Shown: positions 8,198 to 16,580 of the stretch, piece by piece | How the letters are laid out: each line of letters opens with the position of its first letter | Numbering within the stretch: the stretch's first letter is position 1 | NCBI RefSeq assembly: GCF_036013745.1 | Contig: NZ_CP107880.1 | Span: 8,618,001-8,682,000, forward strand | Source of the DNA: Streptomyces sp. NBC_00483 | GTDB lineage: Bacteria > Actinomycetota > Actinomycetes > Streptomycetales > Streptomycetaceae | Reading direction: 5' to 3' | DNA: 64,000 nucleotides | Notes under the pieces: model-generated | Databases searched by the model: none | Told to the model about the DNA's origin: nothing | What the model saw: only the letters and a program-made list of their open reading frames with translations | Position numbers and translations under genes: made by a program

Positions 8198-9400
8198 ATG
8201 TTCGACACCAGCGACGTCGGCGTGTTCCTCGGCCTGGACGTCGGCAAGAGCACTCACCACGGCCACGGGCTCACCCCGGCCGGCAAGAAGGTCTACGACA
8301 AGCCACTGCCCAACCGCGAGCCGAACCTGAGGGCCGTCTTCGACAAGCTGGCCGCCAAGTTCGGCACCGTGCTGGTGATCGTGGACCAGCCCGCCTCGAT
8401 CGGCGCTCTACCGCTGACCGTCGCGAGAAACGCGGGCTGCAAGGTCGCCTACCTGCCGGGACTCGCGATGCGCCGAATCGCCGACCTCTACCCCGGCGAG
8501 GCGAAGACCGACGCAAAGGACGCCGCGGTCATCGCCGACGCGGCCCGCACCATGCCGCACACCCTGCGCTCGCTGGAGCTCACCGACGAGATCACCGCCG
8601 AGCTGACCGTGCTGGTCGGCTTCGACCAGGACCTCGCGGCCGAGGCCACCCGCACCAGCAACCGGATACGCGGCCTGCTCACCCAGTTCCACCCCAGCCT
8701 GGAACGCGTCCTCGGACCCCGGCTCGACCACCAGGCCATCCCCTGGCTCCTGGAACGCTACGGATCCCCGGCCACCCTGCGAAAAGCCGGACGCCGCAAG
8801 CTCGTTGAAGTGATCCGGCCCAAGGCCCCGCGGATGGCCGCCCGGCTGATCGACGACGTCTTCGACGCGCTCGACGAGCAGACCGTGGTGGTCCCCGGAA
8901 CCGGCACGCTCGACATCGTCATCCCCTCCCTGGCCCGGCAACTCGCAACCGTCCACGACCAACGCCGCGCCCTGGAAGCCCAGATCAACACCCTGCTGGA
9001 ACAACACCCTCTTTCCCAGGTCCTGACCTCGATGCCGGGGATCGCAGTCAGGACCGCCGCAGTCTTGCTGGTCACCGTCGGCGACGGCACCAGCTTCCCC
9101 ACCGCCGCCCACCTCGCCTCCTACGCCGGCCTCGCACCGACCACGAAGTCGTCCGGGACCTCCATCCACGGCGAACACGCACCACGCGGCGGAAACCGCC
9201 AGCTCAAGAGAGCCATGTTCCTCTCCGCGTTCGCGGCCCTGCACGACTCCACCTCCCGCACCTACTACGACAAGTGCCGGGCCAGAGGAAAGACCCACAC
9301 CCAGGCCCTCCTCCGCCTCGCCCGCCACCGCATCAGCGTGCTCTTCGCCATGCTCCGCGACGGCACCTTCTACGAACACCGAACCCCACGCCTCGCTTGA
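8198..9400 (+). CDS. IS110-family transposase (DEDD recombinase)
   Basis: A 400-residue transposase. The N-terminal RuvC-like domain shows FLGLDVGKSTH (first Asp), a VDQPASIG segment where many relatives have a Glu, and EAKTDAKDAAVIAD with the two last acidic residues. The C-terminal Tnp_20-type domain begins at LTSMPGIAVRTAAVLL and contains LASYAGLAPTTKSSGTS, which carries the serine thought to attack DNA. The ATG at 8198 has AAAGGAG upstream. The length is normal and there is no frameshift, so the element could be active. It sits inside a sugar-import operon. Confidence 0.92.
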   Translation: MFDTSDVGVFLGLDVGKSTHHGHGLTPAGKKVYDKPLPNREPNLRAVFDKLAAKFGTVLVIVDQPASIGALPLTVARNAGCKVAYLPGLAMRRIADLYPGEAKTDAKDAAVIADAARTMPHTLRSLELTDEITAELTVLVGFDQDLAAEATRTSNRIRGLLTQFHPSLERVLGPRLDHQAIPWLLERYGSPATLRKAGRRKLVEVIRPKAPRMAARLIDDVFDALDEQTVVVPGTGTLDIVIPSLARQLATVHDQRRALEAQINTLLEQHPLSQVLTSMPGIAVRTAAVLLVTVGDGTSFPTAAHLASYAGLAPTTKSSGTSIHGEHAPRGGNRQLKRAMFLSAFAALHDSTSRTYYDKCRARGKTHTQALLRLARHRISVLFAMLRDGTFYEHRTPRLA

Positions 9401-9468
9401 CGAAAGACATAGAGGCACCCCCTCCGCACCCCTCAACCCTCCCCGCACATCCGACCATTGAGAGCTCC

Positions 9469-10452
9469 ATGAACCGCTCGCTCGCCACCGGGACCGTGGA
9501 TGCCCCGGAGCGCCAGGGCAGCCGGCCGTCCGTGCCCTCGCCCGAGTCCGAACGCCTGCTGAGGCGTAAGCGCCGGACCACCCTCACCCGGCCCTGGCTG
9601 CTGCTCGCCCCCTCCCTCGTCGTCCTCGCAGGACTGCTGCTCTGGCCGATGATCCAGGTCGGGATCCTGTCGCTGCAGGACTACGAGGTGAAGTTCGGCG
9701 GCGGCGTCGCCACCTTCACCGGCTTCGACCACTACGTCGAACTCCTCAGCGGCGATCTGCTCTGGAAGACGGTGCTGCCCAACACCGCGTTCTTCGCGGT
9801 GGCCTGTGTCGGCCTGACGGTGGTGCTCGGCACCGCGATCGCTCTGCTCCTGGCCAGGCTCGGCCCGGTCTGGCGGACCATCTGCTCCACCGCGATCATG
9901 GCTGCCTGGGCGATGCCCGCGGTGACCGGTACCTACGTGTGGATCTGGCTCTTCCAGCCGGGCGACGGCCTGTTCAGCGCTCTGGTGGGCGGCTCCGACT
10001 CCAGCAACTGGTTCACCGACCGCCTCTCCTTCTACGCCATCGGGACCCTCAACGTGGTCCACCACGGCTTCCCGTTCGTCGCGATCACCGTCTTCGCCGG
10101 ACTCCTGACCATTCCCAAGGAGCTCTACGAAGCGGCGATGCTGGACGGCGCGAACGCCTGGCAGCGGTTCTGGAAGGTCACCGTGCCAGCCATCAAGCCG
10201 GTGTTCCTCGTGGTGACGATCCTGTCGACCATCTGGGACTTCAAGGTCTTCACGCAGATCTTCCTGATGCCCGGAGGCCAGGGCCAGAACGAGCAGGTCG
10301 AGAACCTCGGCGTCTACTCGTACCTCGAAGCCTTCGCCAAGGAAGACTATGGGACGGGCGCCGCAGCGGCGGTCCTGCTCACCCTCCTCCTTCTCGTGAT
10401 CACCATCATCTACATCCGCACCCTGTTCAGGCAGGGGGAGGAGGACCTGTGA
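9469..10452 (+). CDS. Sugar ABC importer, permease 1 (MalF type)
   Basis: A 327-residue binding-protein-dependent permease with six predicted membrane segments. The cytoplasmic coupling (EAA) loop is EAAMLDGANAWQRFWKVTVP at about residues 221-240, which docks the ATPase. The ATG at 9469 is chosen because the protein then begins with the usual short polar leader before RPWLLLAPSLVVLAG; the longer upstream frame overlaps the transposase. The gene starts 33 bases after the right-hand repeat of the IS110 element, so its native promoter or leader was displaced. Its stop overlaps the next gene (GTGA). Confidence 0.9.
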   Translation: MNRSLATGTVDAPERQGSRPSVPSPESERLLRRKRRTTLTRPWLLLAPSLVVLAGLLLWPMIQVGILSLQDYEVKFGGGVATFTGFDHYVELLSGDLLWKTVLPNTAFFAVACVGLTVVLGTAIALLLARLGPVWRTICSTAIMAAWAMPAVTGTYVWIWLFQPGDGLFSALVGGSDSSNWFTDRLSFYAIGTLNVVHHGFPFVAITVFAGLLTIPKELYEAAMLDGANAWQRFWKVTVPAIKPVFLVVTILSTIWDFKVFTQIFLMPGGQGQNEQVENLGVYSYLEAFAKEDYGTGAAAAVLLTLLLLVITIIYIRTLFRQGEEDL

Positions 10453-11300
10453 GCACCACCGACATGCCCGCCACGACGCGGTCCTCCCTCGGCTCCAAGG
10501 TCGGTCTGCCGGCAGCCGTCGCCGCACTCCTGATCTTCGCCCTCTTCCCGATCTACTGGATGGTCTCGACGGCTCTGGACCCGAGCGCCCAGAGCCGCGG
10601 AGCGAACCTCCTCCCCGGCGGCTTCACCTTCGACCACTTCAGTACGGTCTTCGAACGCGGCAACTTCGGTACGTACCTGGTGAATTCGGCGATCGTCGGC
10701 CTGGGTACGGTCGTGGTATCGGCGGCCCTCGCGCTGTTCGCGGCTGTCGCGGTCGCCCGCTTCAAGTTCAAGTTCCGCACATCCGTGCTGGTCATGGTCC
10801 TGATCGTGCAGATGGTGCCGCTCGAGGCGCTCGTCATCCCGCTGTTCATCCAGATGCGCGACTACGACATGCTCAACAGCCTCCTCGGCCTGACCATCGT
10901 CTACACCGCGCTCTCGCTGCCCTTCGCGATCTGGACCCTGCGCGGCTTCGTGCAGACCGTGCCCAAGGAGATCGAAGAGGCGGCGTACATCGACGGCTGC
11001 TCCTGGTGGCGGATGTTCCGCTCCGTACTGCTGCCGCTGGTCGCGCCCGGGCTCGTCGCCACGTCGATCTTCGCGTTCATCACCGCGTGGAACGAGTTCG
11101 TCTTCGCGTACACCTTCATGAAGAGCAGCGACAAGTACACGGCCGCGGTCGGCATCTTCCAGTTCTTCGGTGAGAACACCACCAGCTGGGGCCCGGTCAT
11201 GGCCAGCTCCACGCTGGTCACGGTGCCGGTTCTGATCTTCTTCGTGGCGGTCCAGCACCGGCTCGCCTCCGGCCTTGCGGCAGGAGCGGTCAAGGGCTGA
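10449..11300 (+). CDS. Sugar ABC importer, permease 2 (MalG type)
   Basis: A 283-residue permease starting at a GTG that overlaps the stop of permease 1. Six membrane segments are visible and the EAA loop reads EEAAYIDGCSWWRMFRSVLL at about residues 177-196. FPIYWMVSTAL near the N terminus is typical of the MalG group. With the binding protein at 6584 and permease 1 it completes the membrane part of a carbohydrate importer. Energising must come from an ATPase elsewhere, as usual in Streptomyces. Confidence 0.9.
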   Translation: MSTTDMPATTRSSLGSKVGLPAAVAALLIFALFPIYWMVSTALDPSAQSRGANLLPGGFTFDHFSTVFERGNFGTYLVNSAIVGLGTVVVSAALALFAAVAVARFKFKFRTSVLVMVLIVQMVPLEALVIPLFIQMRDYDMLNSLLGLTIVYTALSLPFAIWTLRGFVQTVPKEIEEAAYIDGCSWWRMFRSVLLPLVAPGLVATSIFAFITAWNEFVFAYTFMKSSDKYTAAVGIFQFFGENTTSWGPVMASSTLVTVPVLIFFVAVQHRLASGLAAGAVKG

Positions 11301-11350
11301 CCCCCTACGCCCCAGCCTCACGGTCCGTTGTTGCCCGGTACTGTCCAGGG

Positions 11351-11713
11351 ATGAGCGACGACATGGATCCCCTGCTGAAGCGCCTGACCGATCGAGTGGA
11401 GCGGGAGGGGCTCGCCCTGCCGATCACTCTGGTCGTGAACGGCACCACCATCACCGGAGAGGTCGTGCCGCACGCTGTGTGGGCCGGGCACATTGCGGAA
11501 CAGCTTGCAGACTCGGAGAGCCGGGCGAGCATATTCGCCGACGACTTCACGTGGGAGCAGAAGCAGCCCGAGCGTGATGGTGACTATCTGCATCTGAACG
11601 GAGGGAAGGTTGCCAGCGCCGGGGCTGTATTCCCTGAGCGCGGTGGCCTGTTCCGTATCCGGTTGGCGCACGTGAACGGTTGGTTCCTGGGGGAGATCCA
11701 GTCCCACGGGTGA
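11351..11713 (+). CDS. Small hypothetical protein (possibly GvpU-like)
   Basis: A 120-residue acidic soluble protein that begins SDDMDPLLKRLTDRVEREG and contains LALPITLVVNGTTITGEVVP. That beta-hairpin-like segment is reminiscent of proteins annotated as gas-vesicle accessory GvpU, but I see no other gas vesicle gene and would not assign that role. It stands alone between the ABC permease and a bidirectional hairpin. Its start has AGGGATG context only, so translation may be weak or leaderless. Function unknown. Confidence 0.65.
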   Translation: MSDDMDPLLKRLTDRVEREGLALPITLVVNGTTITGEVVPHAVWAGHIAEQLADSESRASIFADDFTWEQKQPERDGDYLHLNGGKVASAGAVFPERGGLFRIRLAHVNGWFLGEIQSHG

Positions 11714-11777
11714 GGGTGAGAGCGGTGGCGTGCCCGCCACTGGGGCAAGGGTGAGTGGGAACTTCGTCCCCTCATGA

Positions 11778-11814
11778 CACCGGGGCCGGCCGAAGAGCTC
11801 GGCCGGCCCCGGTG
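11778..11814. terminator. Bidirectional hairpin terminator between convergent genes
   Basis: A perfect 14-bp inverted repeat (CACCGGGGCCGGCC at 11778-11791 and its complement at 11801-11814) with a 9-base loop. It lies between the plus-strand small gene and the minus-strand PRC-barrel gene and can serve both. Confidence 0.85.
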
Positions 11815-11833
11815 GTCGTGATGGTTCGGACGG

Positions 11834-12184
11834 TCAGATGCGGCCCTTGCCGTAGTAGGTGCTGATCTGGTCGTGGTACCCGGCGTCTCCGACGTGCTTG
11901 TCCTTGTCGAATTCGGGGGCGTCCTTGATCTGTGCCTTTGAGCGGTCGACGTGAATCGTCCTGTTGACCGTGTCGATCCGGGACACTGTGCCTGCGGGCA
12001 GCAGGACATGCTTGCCGAAGATCCACACGCCGGTGTCGACGACGAGGTAGGCGGAGCCGACCTCGTCCGAGTGCTTGTCGACCTTGCCGATGCTGCCGTC
12101 GGTGGCCTCCACCTTGAAGCCGATCAGATCGGCTCCCGTGGTGTGGTTGCTCGTCGGCGGATAGCCCCACATGTTCTCGTTCAC
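11834..12184 (-). CDS. PRC-barrel domain protein
   Basis: A 116-residue protein whose first two thirds form a PRC-barrel: GADLIGFKVEATDGSIGKVDKH followed by a strand-rich YLVVDTGVWIFGKHVLLPAG. The C-terminal tail is polar and charged. GTG 12184 is chosen because AAGGAG lies six bases upstream; the in-frame ATG five codons earlier overlaps that site. Streptomyces often carries such stand-alone PRC-barrel proteins in stress regions, where they may bind partner proteins or RNA; no specific role is known here. The same frame stays open for another 156 codons upstream, but that part has non-coding character. Confidence 0.85.
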   Translation of the reverse strand: MNENMWGYPPTSNHTTGADLIGFKVEATDGSIGKVDKHSDEVGSAYLVVDTGVWIFGKHVLLPAGTVSRIDTVNRTIHVDRSKAQIKDAPEFDKDKHVGDAGYHDQISTYYGKGRI

Positions 12185-12825
12185 GTTCGGCTCCTTCATC
12201 GACGATGTACGGCCCGGAGCGCCCTGTCCAACGGTTCCGGCGCTCCTCGGATCGGCGGGTGCCCCCGCCCCGGGAATGAACACAGATGACCAAGGAGCAA
12301 CTGCGGCGCGGTTGCCGGGCGAACGTGAGGCCGCCGGATTCCCGGTCCGCCGAGTAGACGCTCCCCGCTGCGGTCCGACCTGCCGTGCCGCAGGCAGGGC
12401 GTGCCGGCTGTGAGGAACCTTCGGCGTGGGACTCTCACCGAGGTGCAGGCCGGGGGCCTGCCCTGCCTTTCTCGTTCTACCGCCCGAAGGACGCGCCCCC
12501 AGGAACGGGCTCACCAGCGCCGCCTGCTCGACCGGTGGTGCGGTGACCAGTTCGGTCTCATCGGCCCGCCACATGACCGGCTCATCCTCGTCGCGCCAGG
12601 TCAATCCCGTGTGCCACCGCGGCATGGCCACCCCGCACAAGGCAGCTGCCATCTCTGGTCCGTTGCCTCCCTGGGCCGCGATCCTGTCGATTCGGCCTCG
12701 CCCGCGCCTTGCCTGGCCACTGGACAGCTGACCCGCTCACGGGCCCTGTCCGTTCCCGTCCCTTCCGGATGCACGTGCGCAGGGGGTTGCCTTCGCGTGC
12801 ACTTCAACTCCTAGCGTTCGCGGGC
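12185..12825. other. 640-bp gap between divergent PRC-barrel and aldo/keto reductase genes
   Basis: No gene can be supported. On the minus strand 12480-12627 has G/C-ending codons and a plausible ATG at 12628, in frame with the PRC-barrel gene, but no ribosome site or recognisable domain. The rest shows only scattered short inverted repeats. The region presumably holds the two divergent promoters. Confidence 0.5.
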
Positions 12826-13869
12826 ATGGAGACGACCAACGTGAAGAACGGGACGAGCACCACCGCGACGCACGCGCCGTACACCAGGGTCCTTGGACGC
12901 AGCGGGATCGAGGTCAGCGCGCTCGGTTTTGGCTGCTGGGCCATCGGCGGGCCCTGGCAGGGGCTTGGCGGGGAGCCGCTCGGCTGGGGCGAGGTCGATG
13001 ATGCGGAGTCCGTGCGTGCCGTGCGCCGTGCGCTGGATCTCGGCGTGACCTTCTTCGACACCGCCGACGCGTACGGGACCGGGCACAGCGAGCGCGTGCT
13101 GGGGCGGGCGCTGGGCAAGCGACGGGCGGATGTCGTCGTGGCCACCAAGTGGGGCAACCTCTTCGACGAGGAGAGCAGGGTCCGCACGGGCGGCGACGAC
13201 TCACCGGCGTACGTACGGCGCGCGTTGACCGCGTCGCTGGCCCGGCTGGGTACCGATTACGTGGACCTGTACCAGCTGCATCTGTCGGACGCTGATCCCG
13301 AGCGGGCCGCGCTGCTGCGGGACGCCTGCGAGGACCTCGTGGGGGAGGGGCTGATCCGGGCGTACGCGTGGAGCACCGATGACCCGGAGCGCGCGGCTGT
13401 CTTCGCCGCGGGCCCCCACTGCGCGGCCGTGCAGCACCGCTGCAACGTCTTGCAGGATGCGCCCGAAATGCTCGCCCTGTGCGAGGAGTTCGACCTCGCG
13501 AGCATCAACCGCAGCCCGCTCGCGATGGGCCTGCTGACGGGGAAGTTCGTGCCGGGCAACACGCTCGCGACCACGGACATCCGCAGCGCTCCGCCTGCCT
13601 GGCTGCCGGGGTTCGCGGTGGGTGGCGGCGTCGATCCGGAGTGGCTGTCGCGTGTGGAGGCGGTGCGGTCCGTCCTCACGAGCCGCGGCCGTACCCTCGC
13701 TCAGGGGGCGCTGGCTTGGTTGTGGGCGCGCAGTCCGCGCACGGTGCCGATCCCCGGATTCCGGACGGTTGCCCAGGCGGAGGAGAACGCCGGGGCGATG
13801 GAGTTCGGACCACTGTCGGCGGGCGAGCTCGCCGAGATCGATCGTGCCATGGTCTCGCGCAGCTCATGA
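12826..13869 (+). CDS. Aldo/keto reductase
   Basis: A 347-residue NADPH-dependent carbonyl reductase with a TIM-barrel fold. The catalytic tetrad is recognisable: Asp and Tyr in FFDTADAYG, Lys in VVATKWGN and His in YQLHLSD. The NADPH-binding end shows SPLAMGLLTGKF and TVPIPGFRTVAQ. ATG 12826 starts the domain cleanly with YTRVLGRSGIEVSALGFGCW; the longer upstream frame is not codon-biased. The gene is monocistronic. Substrate unknown; such enzymes detoxify aldehydes or act on sugars. Confidence 0.9.
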   Translation: METTNVKNGTSTTATHAPYTRVLGRSGIEVSALGFGCWAIGGPWQGLGGEPLGWGEVDDAESVRAVRRALDLGVTFFDTADAYGTGHSERVLGRALGKRRADVVVATKWGNLFDEESRVRTGGDDSPAYVRRALTASLARLGTDYVDLYQLHLSDADPERAALLRDACEDLVGEGLIRAYAWSTDDPERAAVFAAGPHCAAVQHRCNVLQDAPEMLALCEEFDLASINRSPLAMGLLTGKFVPGNTLATTDIRSAPPAWLPGFAVGGGVDPEWLSRVEAVRSVLTSRGRTLAQGALAWLWARSPRTVPIPGFRTVAQAEENAGAMEFGPLSAGELAEIDRAMVSRSS

Positions 13870-13883
13870 CGGGGCGGCCGGCC

Positions 13884-13911
13884 GAAGTCCAGAGCGCGAA
13901 GTCCAGAGCGC
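13884..13911 (+). repeat. Tandem 14-bp direct repeat
   Basis: GAAGTCCAGAGCGC occurs twice in a row (13884-13897 and 13898-13911) just after the aldo/keto reductase stop. It looks like replication slippage in a spacer. Confidence 0.8.
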
Positions 13912-13973
13912 TGAACCGCTGTGTGTGAGGGAGCCAATTGGGGCCCTGAGACCTTGGGGCATAAGTTGACGGC

Positions 13974-15656
13974 ATGGTTGAGGGGGCGAACTCCGCGGCG
14001 CAGACCATGCCGCAGGAGCAGCAGAACAGGGGACGGCATGCCGTCCGACCGAAGAAGGACAAGGGCGGGCTGGCTCGTTCGTCGTTGCTGATGGCTGTCG
14101 GCACGGTGGTGTCACGGGCAACGGGACTGATCCGTCAGGTACTTCAGGCCGCAGCGCTCGGCACGGGTCTGCTGGCCAGTACGTACAACACGGCGAACAC
14201 CGTGCCGACGAGTCTGTACACGCTGCTGATCGGTGGCGCGCTCAACGCCGTGTTGGTGCCGCAGCTGGTTCGGGCCAGGGCAACGCAGCCTGATGGCGGA
14301 CGCGCTTACGAGCAGCGTCTGGTCACGCTCGTGGTCTGTGTGCTGGGTGTGGGGACGGCGCTGGCGGTGTGGGCGGCGCCGCAGATCGTGGGCCTGTACA
14401 TGCGGGACACCCCGGACAGTCACGAGGCGTTCGAGCTGACGGTGACGTTCGCGCGGTTCCTGTTGCCGCAGATCTTCTTCTATGGGCTCTTCAGCATCTA
14501 CGGGCAGGTGTTGAACGCCCGCGAGAAGTTCGGCGCGATGATGTGGACGCCGGTGCTGAACAACGTCGTGCTGGTCGGCATGTTCGCCGCCTATCTGGGG
14601 CTGATGACGGTTCCCGACCGGGTGGAGGACATCACCGCCGACCAGGTGCTGTTGCTGGGGATCGGGACGACGGCAGGCATCGCCGTGCAGGCCTTGGCGC
14701 TGATCCCGTTCGCGCGGGCGGCCGGTTTCCGTTTCCGCCCGCGGTTCGACTGGCGCGGCACGGGCCTGGGCAAGAGCGTTCACGCGGCGAAGTGGACGCT
14801 GCTGTTCGTCCTGGCCAACCAGGTCGCCCTGACGGTGGTCACGAATTACGCCAACGCCGCCGACCAGGAGCTGCCGCAGGCCGGCGCGGGCTACTCGGCG
14901 TACACCTACGCGCAGACCATCTGGATGCTGCCGCAGTCGATCGTGACCGTGTCCCTGGTGACGGCCTTGCTGCCGCGCATGAGCCGCGCCGTCGCTGAGG
15001 GACGCATCCCGGATCTGCGCGCGGACCTGTCCCGGGCGCTGCGGATCAGCGGCGTGGTCATCGTGCCCGCCGCGTTCCTCTTCCTCGCTCTGGGGCCACA
15101 GATCTCCTCGCTGCTGTTCGCCCACGGCGCGGCGGACGCCGACTCGGCCCGCCCACTGGGGTACATGCTGCAGGCCTTCGGACTCGGCCTCATCCCCTTC
15201 TCCGCCCAGTACCTCCTGCTGCGCGGCTTCTACGCCAGCGAGGACACCCGCACCCCGTTCCTCATGGCCGCCTGGATCGCGGGCGTGAACATCGCCCTGG
15301 CCACCGCCTGTCATGTGCTCCTGCCCGCCCGCTGGGCGGTCGTCGGCATGGCCGGCGCCTACACCCTCTCCTACGTGGCCGGTCTCGCACTCACCGCGCA
15401 TCTGCTGCGCAGGAGACTTGGGGACCGCATCGACGACGGCGACCTGCGCCGCACCTACGTGAAACTGTTCTGCGCCGCGGGACCGGCCGCAGGACTGGGC
15501 TGGGCCGCAGCGCGTGCGTGTGCGGGCCTGGGAAGCGGAACGTGGCCCACGGCCGTCGCACTGGCTACCGGGGCGCTGGCGACAGCCGTGGGGTACCTCC
15601 TCCTCGCCCGGCTGATGAAGGTCAACGAGCTGCGTCGCCTGCCCGGGATGCGCTGA
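13974..15656 (+). CDS. murJ: MurJ/MviN-family lipid II flippase
   Basis: A 560-residue integral membrane protein with about 14 hydrophobic segments. It starts with a basic cytosolic leader and then LLMAVGTVVSRATGLIRQVL, the signature opening of MurJ proteins, with further family segments such as GGALNAVLVPQLVRA, FYGLFSIYGQVLNAREKFG and LLLRGFYASEDTRTPF. MurJ moves lipid-linked peptidoglycan precursor across the membrane. Streptomyces normally has another MurJ near the replication terminus-distal cell-wall or parAB genes, so this may be a paralogue for development or a secondary metabolite lipid; that is inference. It stands alone with its own promoter. Confidence 0.85.
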   Translation: MVEGANSAAQTMPQEQQNRGRHAVRPKKDKGGLARSSLLMAVGTVVSRATGLIRQVLQAAALGTGLLASTYNTANTVPTSLYTLLIGGALNAVLVPQLVRARATQPDGGRAYEQRLVTLVVCVLGVGTALAVWAAPQIVGLYMRDTPDSHEAFELTVTFARFLLPQIFFYGLFSIYGQVLNAREKFGAMMWTPVLNNVVLVGMFAAYLGLMTVPDRVEDITADQVLLLGIGTTAGIAVQALALIPFARAAGFRFRPRFDWRGTGLGKSVHAAKWTLLFVLANQVALTVVTNYANAADQELPQAGAGYSAYTYAQTIWMLPQSIVTVSLVTALLPRMSRAVAEGRIPDLRADLSRALRISGVVIVPAAFLFLALGPQISSLLFAHGAADADSARPLGYMLQAFGLGLIPFSAQYLLLRGFYASEDTRTPFLMAAWIAGVNIALATACHVLLPARWAVVGMAGAYTLSYVAGLALTAHLLRRRLGDRIDDGDLRRTYVKLFCAAGPAAGLGWAAARACAGLGSGTWPTAVALATGALATAVGYLLLARLMKVNELRRLPGMR

Positions 15657-15766
15657 GTCCAGGCGGGCCAGCGGTCGTCGTCGCGTGGGGCCGAGCCTGC
15701 CGGTCGTGCGCCGCTTCGTACGCGAAGATGGTCGCGTTTCCCGGTTCGACTCGGCGGAGGCCGCGT

Positions 15767-16477
15767 ATGAGTACTCGTTTTCAGGAGATCGACTGGCGTC
15801 CCACGCCCCTGGGTGACATCAGCCTGCGCCGCAGAAGGGACCCGGCCACTGGTGAGGACGTGTACGAGGTGAAGCTGGGGGAGGAGTTCCTGATGTCGAG
15901 CCTCTTCACCGCGGCCGAGATCGAGCTTGCCCGGCTCGGCCTCGGCGTCCTTGCGGACACGGAGCTGGATGTCGCCGTGGGCGGTCTCGGCCTCGGATAC
16001 ACGGCTGGGGCCGCACTCGACGATCCGCGGGTGCGTTCGGTGACGGTGATCGAGGCGCTGGGAGAGGTGATCGATTGGCATCGGCGCGGGTACGTGCCAC
16101 TGGGCAGTCGTCTCACGTCGGACGACCGGTGTCGGCTGGTCGAGGGCGACTTCTTCGCGAGGGTCGCCGAGGGCGGTGGCCTGGACCCGAGTGAACCGGA
16201 CCGCCGCTTCCACGCCATCCTGCTCGACGTGGACCATTCTCCCCGGCACGTGCTGCATCCCCGGAACGCGGCCCTCTATCGGCCCGACGGGCTGCGCGCG
16301 CTTGCTCAACTGCTCGTTCCGGACGGTGTGTTCGCCCTCTGGTCGAACGACCCGCCGGACCGGGAGTTCGAAGCCGCGCTCGAGGAGGTCTTCTCGAGCG
16401 TGCGGAGCCACGTCGTGGAGTTTGCCAACCCCCTGCAAGGTGGGTCGTCCACCAACACGGTATACGTGGCGCGGTAG
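15767..16477 (+). CDS. Spermidine synthase-like methyltransferase-fold protein
   Basis: A 236-residue Rossmann-fold protein. The nucleotide-binding glycine loop appears as VAVGGLGLGYTAGAAL, followed by VTVIEALGEVIDWHRR (acidic residue for ribose binding) and AILLDVDHSPRHVL. The layout matches spermidine-synthase-like proteins of actinobacteria, which keep the fold but lack the gatekeeping loop of true aminopropyltransferases. ATG 15767 gives the start TRFQEIDWRPTPLGDISLRRR, usual for this group. It is monocistronic and ends at a long hairpin. Its reaction is unknown. Confidence 0.8.
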   Translation: MSTRFQEIDWRPTPLGDISLRRRRDPATGEDVYEVKLGEEFLMSSLFTAAEIELARLGLGVLADTELDVAVGGLGLGYTAGAALDDPRVRSVTVIEALGEVIDWHRRGYVPLGSRLTSDDRCRLVEGDFFARVAEGGGLDPSEPDRRFHAILLDVDHSPRHVLHPRNAALYRPDGLRALAQLLVPDGVFALWSNDPPDREFEAALEEVFSSVRSHVVEFANPLQGGSSTNTVYVAR

Positions 16478-16483
16478 TTGGTG

Positions 16484-16536
16484 GAGCGAGAGGCGGAGCT
16501 GCTGTGCCGGGCGGGCAACAGCTCCGCCTCTCGCTC
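16484..16536. terminator. Long hairpin terminator
   Basis: A 21-bp inverted repeat with a single mismatch (16484-16504 and 16516-16536) and an 11-base loop. It separates the spermidine synthase-like gene from the convergent ABC permease gene and can act in both directions. Confidence 0.85.
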
Positions 16537-16580
16537 AGGGCGGCACCCCGGCCGATCAACACCGGGCGACCTTCGACCAC

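Larger units (their letters stand above)
7936..9436 (+). mobile_element. IS110-family insertion sequence, apparently complete
   Basis: An intact transposase gene (8198-9400) is bracketed by two copies of CCGCACCCCTCAA, at 7923-7935 and 9424-9436, exactly 1501 bases apart. IS110 elements lack terminal inverted repeats, insert by a bridge-RNA-guided recombinase and often leave a short match between target and end, which fits this direct repeat. The exact edges are uncertain by up to 13 bases because the repeat can belong to either side. Removing one period would join the binding-protein gene to the first permease with about 85 bases between them, the normal layout for such an operon. The element and operon point the same way, so read-through is possible. 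Confidence 0.75.

Noticed and set aside
11351..11713. Gas vesicle gene
   Set aside because: The GvpU-like resemblance is limited to one short strand segment, and no gas vesicle structural gene is present.
12781..12825. MerR-type promoter with long spacer before the aldo/keto reductase
   Set aside because: TTGCCT and CTAGCG are present, but the expected dyad between them pairs only at four outer bases, and no MerR gene is nearby.
15767..16477. True spermidine synthase
   Set aside because: The Rossmann core is present, but the gatekeeping loop and N-terminal strand domain of aminopropyltransferases are missing, and no polyamine genes are near.
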